A stretch of DNA of 11,729 nt. It comes from Candidatus Saccharimonadota bacterium. GTDB taxonomy: Bacteria > Patescibacteriota > Saccharimonadia > Saccharimonadales > UBA4665. A model generated the notes under the pieces. That model was not told where the DNA came from. It did not search any database and saw nothing but the letters and a program-made list of their open reading frames with translations. Where the stretch lies: the NCBI GenBank assembly GCA_029288335.1, contig JARIHJ010000014.1:1-11729 (forward strand). Direction: 5' to 3'. The position numbers and the translations under genes are program-made. Shown here piece after piece: positions 1 through 6,365 of the stretch. Each line of letters starts with the position of its first letter. The stretch's first letter is position 1.

Positions 1-86
1 AAGAGACAGGTCCGAACCGCGATGGCCGCAACGAGCTGGGCAAAATCTGGATGCGCCTGCGCCAGGAATTGCGCACAGAGACTTGA
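1..86 (+). CDS. 3' end of an unidentified gene (partial)
   Basis: The frame beginning at base 3 is open from the window edge to TGA at 84-86. It encodes about 27 residues rich in Arg, Glu and Leu (visible stretch GRNELGKIWMRLRQELRTET), which look like a charged C-terminal helix. The other two plus-strand frames are also open for a short way, but give Cys/Ala- or Pro-rich peptides that look less like protein. I do not recognise the family. The stop codon overlaps the -35 box of a predicted promoter, and a strong hairpin at 194-219 could end this transcript. If this frame is right, TGA is read as stop in this organism. Confidence 0.4.
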   Translation, partial: ETGPNRDGRNELGKIWMRLRQELRTET

Positions 87-110
87 CTAAATTGGTAAAA
101 TTGTTATGCT
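83..110 (+). promoter_or_regulatory. Predicted promoter of the intergenic RNA
   Basis: TTGACT at 83-88 and TATGCT at 105-110 are separated by 16 bp, a good sigma-70-type arrangement. Initiation would fall near 117. The next start codon is 175 bp away, and a terminator and a second promoter lie between, so this promoter most simply drives a short non-coding transcript. Confidence 0.5.
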
Positions 111-142
111 AAAAGTAGTTCGTGCGCTAGCGGCGCGCTAGC

Positions 143-160
143 AAAAACAAAAACAAAAAT
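143..160. repeat. Short tandem A-rich repeat
   Basis: Three consecutive hexamers (AAAAAC, AAAAAC, AAAAAT) follow the 126-142 hairpin directly. They probably form an unpaired linker in the candidate small RNA. On the minus strand the T-rich tract lies on the wrong side of the hairpin for a terminator. Confidence 0.7.
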
Positions 161-193
161 TTGCACCTCGCCGCGGGTGGGCGCGCACGATAT

Positions 194-220
194 AAGAAGC
201 TCGGCTAGCCGGGCTTCTTT
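194..220 (+). terminator. Intrinsic terminator, possibly bidirectional
   Basis: AAGAAGC at 194-200 pairs with GCTTCTT at 213-219. The stem continues inward through one T-G wobble and CGG/CCG to a CTAG loop, giving an 11-bp stem with a tetraloop. A short T run (TTCTTT) is formed by the 3' arm and base 220. The left arm is A-rich, so the element could also act on the minus strand. It separates the upstream gene and candidate small RNA from the gene at 292. Confidence 0.65.
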
Positions 221-226
221 ACGTAT

Positions 227-256
227 TTGCAAAACGCTAGTGCTCGTACCTATAAT
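227..256 (+). promoter_or_regulatory. Promoter of the disordered-protein gene at 292
   Basis: TTGCAA at 227-232 and a perfect TATAAT at 251-256 have an 18-bp spacer. Initiation near 263 gives a leader of roughly 30 nt. The leader contains a GAGGG Shine-Dalgarno at 279-283, 8 nt before the GTG start. Confidence 0.7.
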
Positions 257-291
257 GGAAAGTAATACTTATCTAAGCGAGGGAAATCGGG

Positions 292-837
292 GTGGATGAA
301 GATAACCAACAACCATTAGATCAATCAGTTGATGAAAGCCAAACTAGCTCACCGCCAGACTCAGCACAAACAAGCCCGGCCGACGACAGCCTTGGACTAG
401 CCAGCGAGACTAACGACGACCAGTTTAGCCCCGGTCAGGTGAGTGATGAGCCAGCGAGTACCGAAGTTCCGGCCGCCAGCGAGCTTCCACCAGATTCAAT
501 TCCTGACATTAGCTCTGAATCAGTCGATAACGCTAGCGACGGTCAATCTCGGCCCCAGGCTTCTCCAGCCGATGCTAGCAGCGAACAATCTAGCTTGCCT
601 GATTCTGACGTAAATTCAGCCGAACCAACTAATCCTAGCGAGCCCAGTCTTCCAGCTAGTGAAACGCCGGCTCCAGCTAACCCTCAACAATCCATAATTA
701 ATGATGTGACGCCAGCGCCGAGTGGTCCGCTAGCCAGTCCGGATTCATCAACTCAACCCCTAGATTCAAACCGGCCAATAGCTAGCACAGAACCAGAGAA
801 GAAGGGCTTTTGGTCAAAGTTCTTCGGCAAAAAGTAG
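292..837 (+). CDS. Acidic Ser/Pro/Ala/Asp-rich disordered protein with cationic aromatic C-terminus
   Basis: This 181-residue protein starts at GTG 292, supported by GAGGG at 279-283. Apart from its last residues it is low-complexity and acidic (Ser, Pro, Ala, Asp, Glu), with no predicted fold, signal peptide or membrane helix. The C-terminus changes sharply to KKGFWSKFFGKK, a basic aromatic amphipathic segment that could bind membrane or nucleic acid; this is inference. The N-terminal MDED is shared with the next gene product (MDEDQNSS), which also begins with a disordered Ser/Pro/Ala region, so the two may be related or work together. The gene has its own promoter at 227-256. I do not recognise a family. 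GCTAGC occurs several times within the gene. Confidence 0.75.
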   Translation: MDEDNQQPLDQSVDESQTSSPPDSAQTSPADDSLGLASETNDDQFSPGQVSDEPASTEVPAASELPPDSIPDISSESVDNASDGQSRPQASPADASSEQSSLPDSDVNSAEPTNPSEPSLPASETPAPANPQQSIINDVTPAPSGPLASPDSSTQPLDSNRPIASTEPEKKGFWSKFFGKK

Positions 838-939
838 TTGGCGGTCCGAAAAACAAGAAGCACAATCTGTTAAAAAGTTTGCTTGTATATCACGCTTATG
901 TATAATCAAGAGAGCATTATTAAATCAAAACGGTAAAAA
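838..939 (+). promoter_or_regulatory. Intergenic promoter region for the gene at 940
   Basis: TTGCTT at 879-884 and a perfect TATAAT at 901-906 are 16 bp apart, predicting initiation near 913. The leader would be about 27 nt with no convincing Shine-Dalgarno directly before ATG 940; AGAGAG at 909-914 is too far and lies at the start site. I see no terminator for the preceding gene here. Confidence 0.6.
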
Positions 940-2388
940 ATGGACGAAGACCAAAATTCTAGCGGAGATAGCGGACCAGAAAACTTAAATGATAGCGTGA
1001 TGAGCCACGGGCCGAAAGTAATTAGCCCATCGTCAGAGTTTGTCGATGAGATGGCCAAAGAGGATCAAGGCCAAGTAGTTGTTGACAATACGGAACCGGT
1101 TAGCAGGCCCGAGGCAGCTGACACTCTAGAGGCTGAGCCCAAGCCGACGCCACAAGCCATCCAGGATTACCTTAGTTCTGGCTCTAGTGTCGACTCTACT
1201 CCAGCGGAGCCACCAGCCGCAGCTCCGGCTAACCCAATCACCCCTGCCTCGTCGTCAGCAACGCCACTGGCTAGCGCCCAGGCAAGCTCAAACCCCGATT
1301 CAAATTCTAATAATGGGTTACATCCCGTAACTGGTCAGCCACTCGTACCTAGCGAGCCGCCGCAGCGTAAGCGCGGTTGGAAGAAGTGGACAGCGATAGC
1401 TGTCATTGTATTGGTGCTTTTGGCGGCTGGCGCGGCGTTTGCCTACCACTGGGAGCTCAATCGGCCGACGAACGTCGTTAAGGAAGCGCTTGCGAACACG
1501 CTGGCGGCGAAAAGCGTTAGTTTGGCCGGTAATGTCAAACTTAACATCGACAATCCGAGTGTGAGCTACACAACTACACTTAGCGGTGCCTATGCAACTA
1601 GCGGCCCATTCCAAGCTAAAATATCAACGCAGGCCGGCGGTGCTAGCCTTGGTGCTCAGGCACTTTCGCCAGATGGCCAAAACTTCTATTTTCAGCTTAA
1701 TGGTCTAAACAATCTATCGAAGCTAATGCAGGGGATCAGCGGCTCCACAGGTTCAGCGAGTACAGGCCCGGCAGTTCAATCGGCTCTTGGCTTATTTGGG
1801 CCAATGCTAGCGTCATTCAATAATCAATGGATTGAAGTCTCCCAGAATCTCATTAAACAGGCCGGTAGCAAGGGCTTTTCTTCTAGCTTCGAGCTCACGA
1901 GCGCCGACCAAAGCGAGCTTAAGCAAGCCTATCTCGCCGACCCATTCTTGGTTATAAAAGACATATTGCCAGATCAATCAGTTGGCGGCACAAACAGTTT
2001 TCACTATCAGATCACGGTCGACAAGGAGAAACTCGTAGCCTTCTTAAATCAAGTCAACAGCGATAATATTGCTAAAATTAAGATTTCAAAAGCTGAAATT
2101 AGCAAGATTAGTAGCTACAAAGATTCCGACTTTACCGGCCAGCCGATAGATCTGTATATAAGTAAGAGCAGCCGGCAGATTACTGAAATAGTTCTCCAGC
2201 ACAAATTTCAGAATGGCGTGCTGAGCGTTAGCCTGGACTTCAGTCATTACAACCAGCCGGTAAATATATCGGCTCCAAAAGGCGCTAAGCAGTTTCAAGA
2301 CGTACTGCTGCAAGGGTCAAGTCCGGAGGAGATGTCGCCACAGGTGTTGCAACAAAACAGCGCGAATGTGAACTTCCAGCAAGGCTAA
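940..2388 (+). CDS. Single-pass membrane protein with disordered cytoplasmic region and exported domain
   Basis: The 482-residue product has three parts. Residues 1-140 are acidic, Ser/Pro/Ala-rich and probably disordered. PQRKRGWKKW at 141-150 is a basic patch followed by a hydrophobic helix at about 150-169, so the N-terminus should be inside and the rest outside. Residues 175-460 have alternating polar and hydrophobic composition suggesting a beta-rich domain, beginning with a segment (ALANTLAAKSVSLAGNVKL) reminiscent of LppX/LolA-like lipoprotein folds. That resemblance is by eye and weak. No lipobox, sortase motif or catalytic motif is visible. The last 30 residues are Gln/Ser/Asn-rich. 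It shares an MDED start with the upstream protein and lies just ahead of the cell-wall genes, so an envelope role is plausible but not shown. Confidence 0.8.
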   Translation: MDEDQNSSGDSGPENLNDSVMSHGPKVISPSSEFVDEMAKEDQGQVVVDNTEPVSRPEAADTLEAEPKPTPQAIQDYLSSGSSVDSTPAEPPAAAPANPITPASSSATPLASAQASSNPDSNSNNGLHPVTGQPLVPSEPPQRKRGWKKWTAIAVIVLVLLAAGAAFAYHWELNRPTNVVKEALANTLAAKSVSLAGNVKLNIDNPSVSYTTTLSGAYATSGPFQAKISTQAGGASLGAQALSPDGQNFYFQLNGLNNLSKLMQGISGSTGSASTGPAVQSALGLFGPMLASFNNQWIEVSQNLIKQAGSKGFSSSFELTSADQSELKQAYLADPFLVIKDILPDQSVGGTNSFHYQITVDKEKLVAFLNQVNSDNIAKIKISKAEISKISSYKDSDFTGQPIDLYISKSSRQITEIVLQHKFQNGVLSVSLDFSHYNQPVNISAPKGAKQFQDVLLQGSSPEEMSPQVLQQNSANVNFQQG

Positions 2389-2416
2389 CCCTTAGGCAAA
2401 AACCGCCTGGCTCGGA

Positions 2417-2422
2417 TATAAT
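2417..2422 (+). promoter_or_regulatory. -10 box for a leaderless murF-like mRNA
   Basis: A perfect TATAAT ends 9 nt before ATG 2432, so transcription should start at or within a few bases of the start codon. The -35 is weak (TTAGGC at 2392-2397, 19-bp spacer). No Shine-Dalgarno lies between the -10 and the ATG. A GCTAGC copy occupies the initiation region (2424-2429). Confidence 0.6.
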
Positions 2423-2431
2423 TGCTAGCAA

Positions 2432-4063
2432 ATGAAATTTATCGCTAGTATAGCGCTACTCTATCGGCCGCGATTGGCAAACCTGATAGTCAGTTTGATC
2501 CAAACCAGCGGCTATCGGGTGGGTAAATTCCTGAGGAGTTTTTGGGGCGCGGAAGATCTTAGCGAGCTAGCGGTTCAACTGGATGCTAGCGGACTAGAAT
2601 CTCGCAATCAATTCTTAAGGCTGCTTATAATTCTCGGCTCGCTGGCGCAGCTGATTTTTGGTGCGATTGTACTCGGGCTGGGTGCTAGCGGCGCACTCAC
2701 TGGTGGGGTTTATTTCGGTATAGCACTGATAATTTCTTATCCGCTAGTCTGGTCACATTTGATCTTGCTCGTCGTGCTAGCTATCGGAATTCCCAGCTGG
2801 CCAAAAGCGCTCGGCCGGCTAATTGTGCTAACGATTTTAGCTCGCCAAGTTAGACAATTGCGCGCTGCTCACGATTTCAAAATTGTCGCGGTTGCTGGCA
2901 GCGCAGGCAAAACTTCGACTAAATTCGCTATCGCCCAGACACTAGAATCTAAACTAAAAGTCGCCTGGCAACAGGGAAATTACAACGATCCGGTTAGCGT
3001 GCCGCTAGTGTTTTTCGATCGCGAAATGCCGAACATTATTAACGTTTTCGCGTGGCTAAAAATTTTTTGGCAAAACGCAAACGACATTGAAAACTGGAAT
3101 TACGACGCGGTAGTCTTGGAACTAGGCACCGATGCGCCCGGCGATATTGCGCAATTTGGCAAATATCTCGACGTGGATCTCGCCGTCGTCACCGCCATCG
3201 CGCCCGAGCATATGGAATTTTTCGGTTCACTCGAAAACGTCGCTAGCGAGGAATTGGCGCTCGCGAAATTTTCTAAAAAACTACTAATTAATACTGATTT
3301 ATGTGCTGGCGAGTATTTAGCCGACCTAAAAAAATATGAAACTTACGGCTTCGGCAAGTCCGATTGGCAGCTAGCCAACGTCAAATTTCGCGCTCAAAAG
3401 CACAGCTTTGACTTGAAGCATAGTGGCAAAAAAATGTTCAGCACGAGTAGCAACTTCTTGAATCAAAATCAACTTTACGGGCTGGCCGCCGCTAGCACAG
3501 TTGCTAGCGAACTAGGATTTAGCGCCAGCGAAATTAAAAAAGTCGTGACGAAATTAGAACCAGTCAACGGCCGGCTAAAGCCATTAGTCGGTATTAAAAA
3601 TTCAACAATTCTGGACGATACATATAATTCTGCGCCAGAAGCGGCGCTCGCCGCGCTAGAGACTTTGTACAAAATTAAGGCGCCACAGAAAATCGCAATC
3701 TTGGGTTCAATGAACGAGCTTGGCAATTATTCCGAAGAAGCCCACAAACTAGTCGGTCAAGCTTGCGATCCGAAAAAACTAGATCTAGTTGTTACAATTG
3801 GCGCCAGTGCTAAAAAGTGGTTAGCCCCCATTGCTAAGCAGGCTGGCTGCAAGGTCGCCAGTTACGATGATCCAGTGAGCGCCGGCAAATACGCCAAGAA
3901 AAAATTAAAGTCCAAAGCGCTGGTATTGGTAAAAGGGTCGCAGAATGGTGTTTTCGCTGAAGAAGCTGTAAAAACTCTCCTGAGAAATAAAGCTGACACG
4001 AGCCAATTAGTTCGCCAATCTCCCGCTTGGCTGGCCATCAAAGCCAAGCGGTTTGAATTTTAG
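2432..4063 (+). CDS. murF: Membrane-anchored MurF-like Mur ligase (D-Ala-D-Ala adding)
   Basis: This is an ATP-dependent Mur ligase of 543 residues, most likely the enzyme that adds D-Ala-D-Ala to UDP-MurNAc-tripeptide. Seen in order: hydrophobic segments at about 62-84 and 91-121, the ATP loop GSAGKTS at 156-162, NYNDPVSVP, ELGTDAPGDI, a V-x-A-x-A-PEH segment, then the MurF-type LDDTYNSAPEAALAALETL, LGSMNELG and VLVKGSQNG motifs. The central and C-terminal Mur domains are complete. The usual soluble N-terminal domain that binds the UDP-muramyl substrate is not apparent; about 150 residues with membrane helices stand in its place. This could mean membrane anchoring, or a lipid-linked or different substrate, as in MurT-type ligases. 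MurT is less likely because no zinc ribbon is seen. The deacetylase and ddl lie next to it. Confidence 0.8.
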   Translation: MKFIASIALLYRPRLANLIVSLIQTSGYRVGKFLRSFWGAEDLSELAVQLDASGLESRNQFLRLLIILGSLAQLIFGAIVLGLGASGALTGGVYFGIALIISYPLVWSHLILLVVLAIGIPSWPKALGRLIVLTILARQVRQLRAAHDFKIVAVAGSAGKTSTKFAIAQTLESKLKVAWQQGNYNDPVSVPLVFFDREMPNIINVFAWLKIFWQNANDIENWNYDAVVLELGTDAPGDIAQFGKYLDVDLAVVTAIAPEHMEFFGSLENVASEELALAKFSKKLLINTDLCAGEYLADLKKYETYGFGKSDWQLANVKFRAQKHSFDLKHSGKKMFSTSSNFLNQNQLYGLAAASTVASELGFSASEIKKVVTKLEPVNGRLKPLVGIKNSTILDDTYNSAPEAALAALETLYKIKAPQKIAILGSMNELGNYSEEAHKLVGQACDPKKLDLVVTIGASAKKWLAPIAKQAGCKVASYDDPVSAGKYAKKKLKSKALVLVKGSQNGVFAEEAVKTLLRNKADTSQLVRQSPAWLAIKAKRFEF

Positions 4064-4079
4064 TTGGCTACAGGAGTTA

Positions 4080-4088
4080 TGTCATAAT
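4080..4088 (+). promoter_or_regulatory. Extended -10 for a leaderless deacetylase mRNA
   Basis: TG at 4080-4081, one base, then CATAAT at 4083-4088 forms an extended -10 (TGNTATAAT type) with one mismatch. It ends 8 nt before ATG 4097. No -35 at proper spacing is evident, which extended -10 promoters tolerate. Confidence 0.5.
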
Positions 4089-4096
4089 AGCTGGCG

Positions 4097-4897
4097 ATGA
4101 AGATTAGGATTGTGGTGGCCGGCAGGCTGCGGCCAGCGGTTTTGATAGCAGTGGTGGCAGCAGGGCTAGCGCTAACCGGATTGGCGCAATATTCAGTTAG
4201 CGCTATCGCTGAAGCTACTATTCAGCCGACTAGTGCCAATCAACCAGCACCCGTAATTACCTCGCCAAGCCGCGTGCTGGGAGCCGAAACCACTCAGCCA
4301 ACTGCGGGATTGCCGAAGTTGGCCCTGTCATTTGATGATGGCCCAAACCCGCTGACGACACCGCTGATATTGAATACGCTTGAACAGGAACACGTTCACG
4401 CTAGCTTCTTTATAGTTGGCAGCCGGGTAGCTGGTAATGGGGCGCTCCTCCGGCGCGAATATGCGGACGGAGATGACGTTGGCAACCACAGTTGGAGCCA
4501 TCCGGATTTTGGCACTTTGAGCCGCCAGCAAATCTTGACGCAGATAAACCAAACCGAACGGGTTATTGCCGCTGCCGGAGTGCCGGCGCCATTTATGCTG
4601 CGCCCGCCGTATGGGGATCTCGGCCCAAATTTTCCGAAAAATTTGCCGCTAGCGATTGTGCTCTGGAACATCGATCCGAAAGATTGGGATGATCACAATG
4701 CAGTGCAGCTAACACAGCGGATCATTGCCGAGGCTAGACCTGGTGGCATTATCGACCTGCACGGAATTTACCTCTCGACGGCGCAGGCAATCGGCCCGGC
4801 AATCGATGTTTTGAAACAGCACTACGACCTAGTGACCGTCAGCCAGCTGCTTGGCATAAAACCTGGCACGACCGGCATCTACTACGGCTATAAGTAG
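4097..4897 (+). CDS. Exported polysaccharide deacetylase (NodB domain, PgdA-like)
   Basis: The 266-residue protein belongs to carbohydrate esterase family 4, metal-dependent de-N-acetylases of peptidoglycan or chitin-like glycans. A basic N-terminus and hydrophobic helix (about 14-36) form a signal or anchor, followed by a Thr/Pro/Ser linker to residue 70. The NodB motifs are all present: SFDDGP at 78-83 (catalytic base and metal Asp), HSWSH at 131-135 (metal His pair), RPPYG at 169-173, DPKDW at 193-197 and IIDLHG with His222. The domain is therefore predicted to be active. The likely substrate is the cell's own peptidoglycan N-acetylglucosamine, where deacetylation protects against lysozyme. 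A role on the host cell wall cannot be excluded. It follows murF by 33 bp, with its own extended -10. It converges on ddl with only 3 bp between the two stop codons. Confidence 0.88.
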   Translation: MKIRIVVAGRLRPAVLIAVVAAGLALTGLAQYSVSAIAEATIQPTSANQPAPVITSPSRVLGAETTQPTAGLPKLALSFDDGPNPLTTPLILNTLEQEHVHASFFIVGSRVAGNGALLRREYADGDDVGNHSWSHPDFGTLSRQQILTQINQTERVIAAAGVPAPFMLRPPYGDLGPNFPKNLPLAIVLWNIDPKDWDDHNAVQLTQRIIAEARPGGIIDLHGIYLSTAQAIGPAIDVLKQHYDLVTVSQLLGIKPGTTGIYYGYK

Positions 4898-4900
4898 GCG

Positions 4901-5797
4901 CTAACGCTTGAGGGCGAACTCGACTAAAGTTTTGCAGAGCTTCGGCATCGATAACCCGGTGGCCAGCGCCATTTTCGGGTATAGGCTTTGGTCTGTCATT
5001 CCGGGAATTGTGTTAGTCTCTAGCAAAAACAATTTGCCGGATTTGTCGCACATAATGTCGGTACGGGAAAAGTCGCGGCAGCCGGTCAGCTGATGGGCTT
5101 TGAGCGCTAACTCCCGTGCCGCTTTCTGAATTTTCGGACTAACATCCTCTGGGGCGACAATTTCCTGACTGGCGCCGTTATATTTATTTTCGTAATCGAA
5201 CTCGCCAGCTTCTGGTGGCACAATTTTGATAATTGGCAGCGCTTTATCACCCAAGATACCGACGGTCAGTTCGGTGCCATCAATTAGCTCCTCGATCAGC
5301 ATAGTTTCATAGCGCTCGAAAGTTTTAGCAATTGCTTCGTGCGGGATTTTGCCTAAGTCTCGAACGATATGAACGTCGATGCTAGAACCGCCGGCAATTG
5401 GTTTGAGCACGTGCACACTTTGGGCGAGCTCGTGCGTGGCGTGCTCATGATGTTTTATGGTCGCAGCTTTTGCCATCGGTAAGCCGGCGGCCGTTATAAC
5501 TTGCCGGTATTCCCACTTGTCAAAGCAAAGAGCCGAAGCTTTTGAGCCCGAGCCGGCAAATTTTATATTACGTTTCTCCAGCTGTTTCTGAATTGTGCCA
5601 TCCTCGCCGCCTGCACCGTGTAAAACAGGAAACACTATATCGCAATTTGCAATTTTATCGATATTGGCTAATGCTGGGTCCAGATTGGCTACCTCATAAC
5701 CTGCTTGCTCTAGCGCCTTGGCGACCGCTTTTCCTGATCGAAGCGAGACTTCCCTCTCGGCTGATTCGCCGCCGCTTAAGATGTGGACTTTCATCAT
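4901..5797 (-). CDS. ddl: D-alanine--D-alanine ligase
   Basis: This ATP-grasp enzyme joins two D-alanines to make the dipeptide used by MurF. Visible signatures are the N-terminal SGGESAEREVSL, HGAGGEDGTIQ (nucleotide and substrate binding), KPIAGGSSI, the YENKY segment, the CRDFSRTDI strand and NTIPGMTDQSL at the C-terminal metal and substrate site. From the start chosen here the protein has 298 residues, normal for Ddl. The open frame extends upstream to 5923, but the extra 42 residues do not resemble Ddl and run through the divergent promoter. The start is ATGATG at 5797-5792, placed 7 nt after a TATACT -10 at 5810-5805, so translation is probably leaderless from 5797. The second Met (5794) is an alternative. 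Confidence 0.93.
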   Translation of the reverse strand: MMKVHILSGGESAEREVSLRSGKAVAKALEQAGYEVANLDPALANIDKIANCDIVFPVLHGAGGEDGTIQKQLEKRNIKFAGSGSKASALCFDKWEYRQVITAAGLPMAKAATIKHHEHATHELAQSVHVLKPIAGGSSIDVHIVRDLGKIPHEAIAKTFERYETMLIEELIDGTELTVGILGDKALPIIKIVPPEAGEFDYENKYNGASQEIVAPEDVSPKIQKAARELALKAHQLTGCRDFSRTDIMCDKSGKLFLLETNTIPGMTDQSLYPKMALATGLSMPKLCKTLVEFALKR

Positions 5798-5804
5798 ACA
5801 AATA

Positions 5805-5810
5805 AGTATA
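5805..5810 (-). promoter_or_regulatory. -10 box of the leaderless ddl promoter
   Basis: Read on the minus strand, TATACT is followed by 7 nt and then ATGATG. The matching -35 is weak. This box lies inside the 66-bp space shared with the divergent gene at 5864, whose promoter occupies 5829-5856. Confidence 0.5.
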
Positions 5811-5828
5811 GCGCCTGTGCCCTCGTCC

Positions 5829-5856
5829 TTGAAATTGTAGAGGTTCAGTATATAAT
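5829..5856 (+). promoter_or_regulatory. Promoter of the unknown gene at 5864, leaderless type
   Basis: TTGAAA at 5829-5834 and TATAAT at 5851-5856 have a 16-bp spacer. The -10 ends 7 nt before ATG 5864. This fixes the start at 5864 rather than at the upstream in-frame ATG 5783, which lies within the ddl coding region. Confidence 0.65.
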
Positions 5857-5863
5857 TATACTT

Positions 5864-6349
5864 ATGCAGGTACCTAAGCCTTCGATTGAGCGCCAACGAA
5901 AATTCTTGGATAGCATGCGCCAAAAGATCGACATCAATTTGCGGGAAATCGGCTTTGTAGCGTTTCTACATCGACATGGTATAGATGCCTCGCTAGGCAA
6001 AATTGTGGTCGGCCGCAGCTTTGAATTTTCCTCGGAGCTGGCTGACCAGGCGCGCCGCTACGATCCTTTCGCCGAACCACTGGTAACGTATCACCAGGTT
6101 GGTCTGTATCAGCCAGCCGCTATTTCGGGTTCTGGTTTTTACCAAAAGCACAAGATGCTGACCGTTTCGGCTGCTCTAGCGGGAGGGCTGCACGAACCCG
6201 CCGAGTGGGGAACCGAGCTAACTAGTGAGCAACTTGCTGCCGTACATTTTTCAATTGACGAACTATTAGCAGCCCACGAGCTTGGCAGCATCCCCGATCT
6301 TTCGGAAGACTACCTAACCATAGACGATAACCCCGAGCTATATTTGTAA
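5864..6349 (+). CDS. Unknown protein, 161 aa
   Basis: I do not recognise this protein. It starts MQVPKPSIERQR and is soluble, with no signal or membrane helix. The first 30 residues look helical and charged. A middle part contains an FVAFLHRHG segment and RSFEFSSELADQARRYDPFAE. The C-terminal third is acidic and ends in DDNPELYL. No catalytic motif or cysteine pair stands out. The ATG at 5864 is chosen because a good promoter ends 7 nt before it; the open frame begins at 5783 but that would overlap the ddl start. It diverges from ddl and converges on the dioxygenase gene, whose stop lies 16 bp beyond this one, with no clear terminator between them. Confidence 0.7.
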   Translation: MQVPKPSIERQRKFLDSMRQKIDINLREIGFVAFLHRHGIDASLGKIVVGRSFEFSSELADQARRYDPFAEPLVTYHQVGLYQPAAISGSGFYQKHKMLTVSAALAGGLHEPAEWGTELTSEQLAAVHFSIDELLAAHELGSIPDLSEDYLTIDDNPELYL

Positions 6350-6365
6350 ATTTAGTAGTGCCTGC

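Larger units (their letters stand above)
117..220 (+). ncRNA. Candidate structured small RNA of about 100 nt
   Basis: The stretch is bounded by a promoter at 83-110 and an intrinsic terminator at 194-219. Bases 120-127 (TCGTGCGC) pair perfectly with 183-190 (GCGCACGA), an 8-bp closing stem. Inside it, 130-135 (GCGGCG) can pair with 169-174 (CGCCGC). The enclosed loop carries three A-rich hexamers at 143-160. A competing local hairpin is formed by two GCTAGC copies at 126-142. No frame suggests a peptide. I recognise none of the standard RNA classes: there is no SRP tetraloop region and no tmRNA tag. It could instead be the 3' UTR of the upstream gene. The boundaries are inferred from promoter and terminator only. 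Confidence 0.4.

Noticed and set aside
126..142. GCTAGC hairpin as a terminator
   Set aside because: It is followed by A-rich, not T-rich, sequence on plus, and on minus the T tract is on the wrong side. It may be part of the small RNA instead.
2389..2431. AGGC/GCCT hairpin after the 940-2388 gene as a terminator
   Set aside because: It has only four base pairs, a seven-base loop and no T run.
4079..4087. Mini-ORF ATG-TCA-TAA preceded by AGGAG before the deacetylase gene
   Set aside because: It overlaps the extended -10 box, so it would not be in the predicted leaderless mRNA; it is probably chance.
5783..5863. Upstream ATG 5783 for the unknown gene
   Set aside because: It lies inside the ddl coding region and before the predicted promoter; ATG 5864 fits the promoter.
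5798..5923. N-terminal extension of ddl to 5923
   Set aside because: The extra residues do not resemble Ddl, would overlap the divergent gene, and lie upstream of a -10 box that sits 7 nt before ATG 5797.
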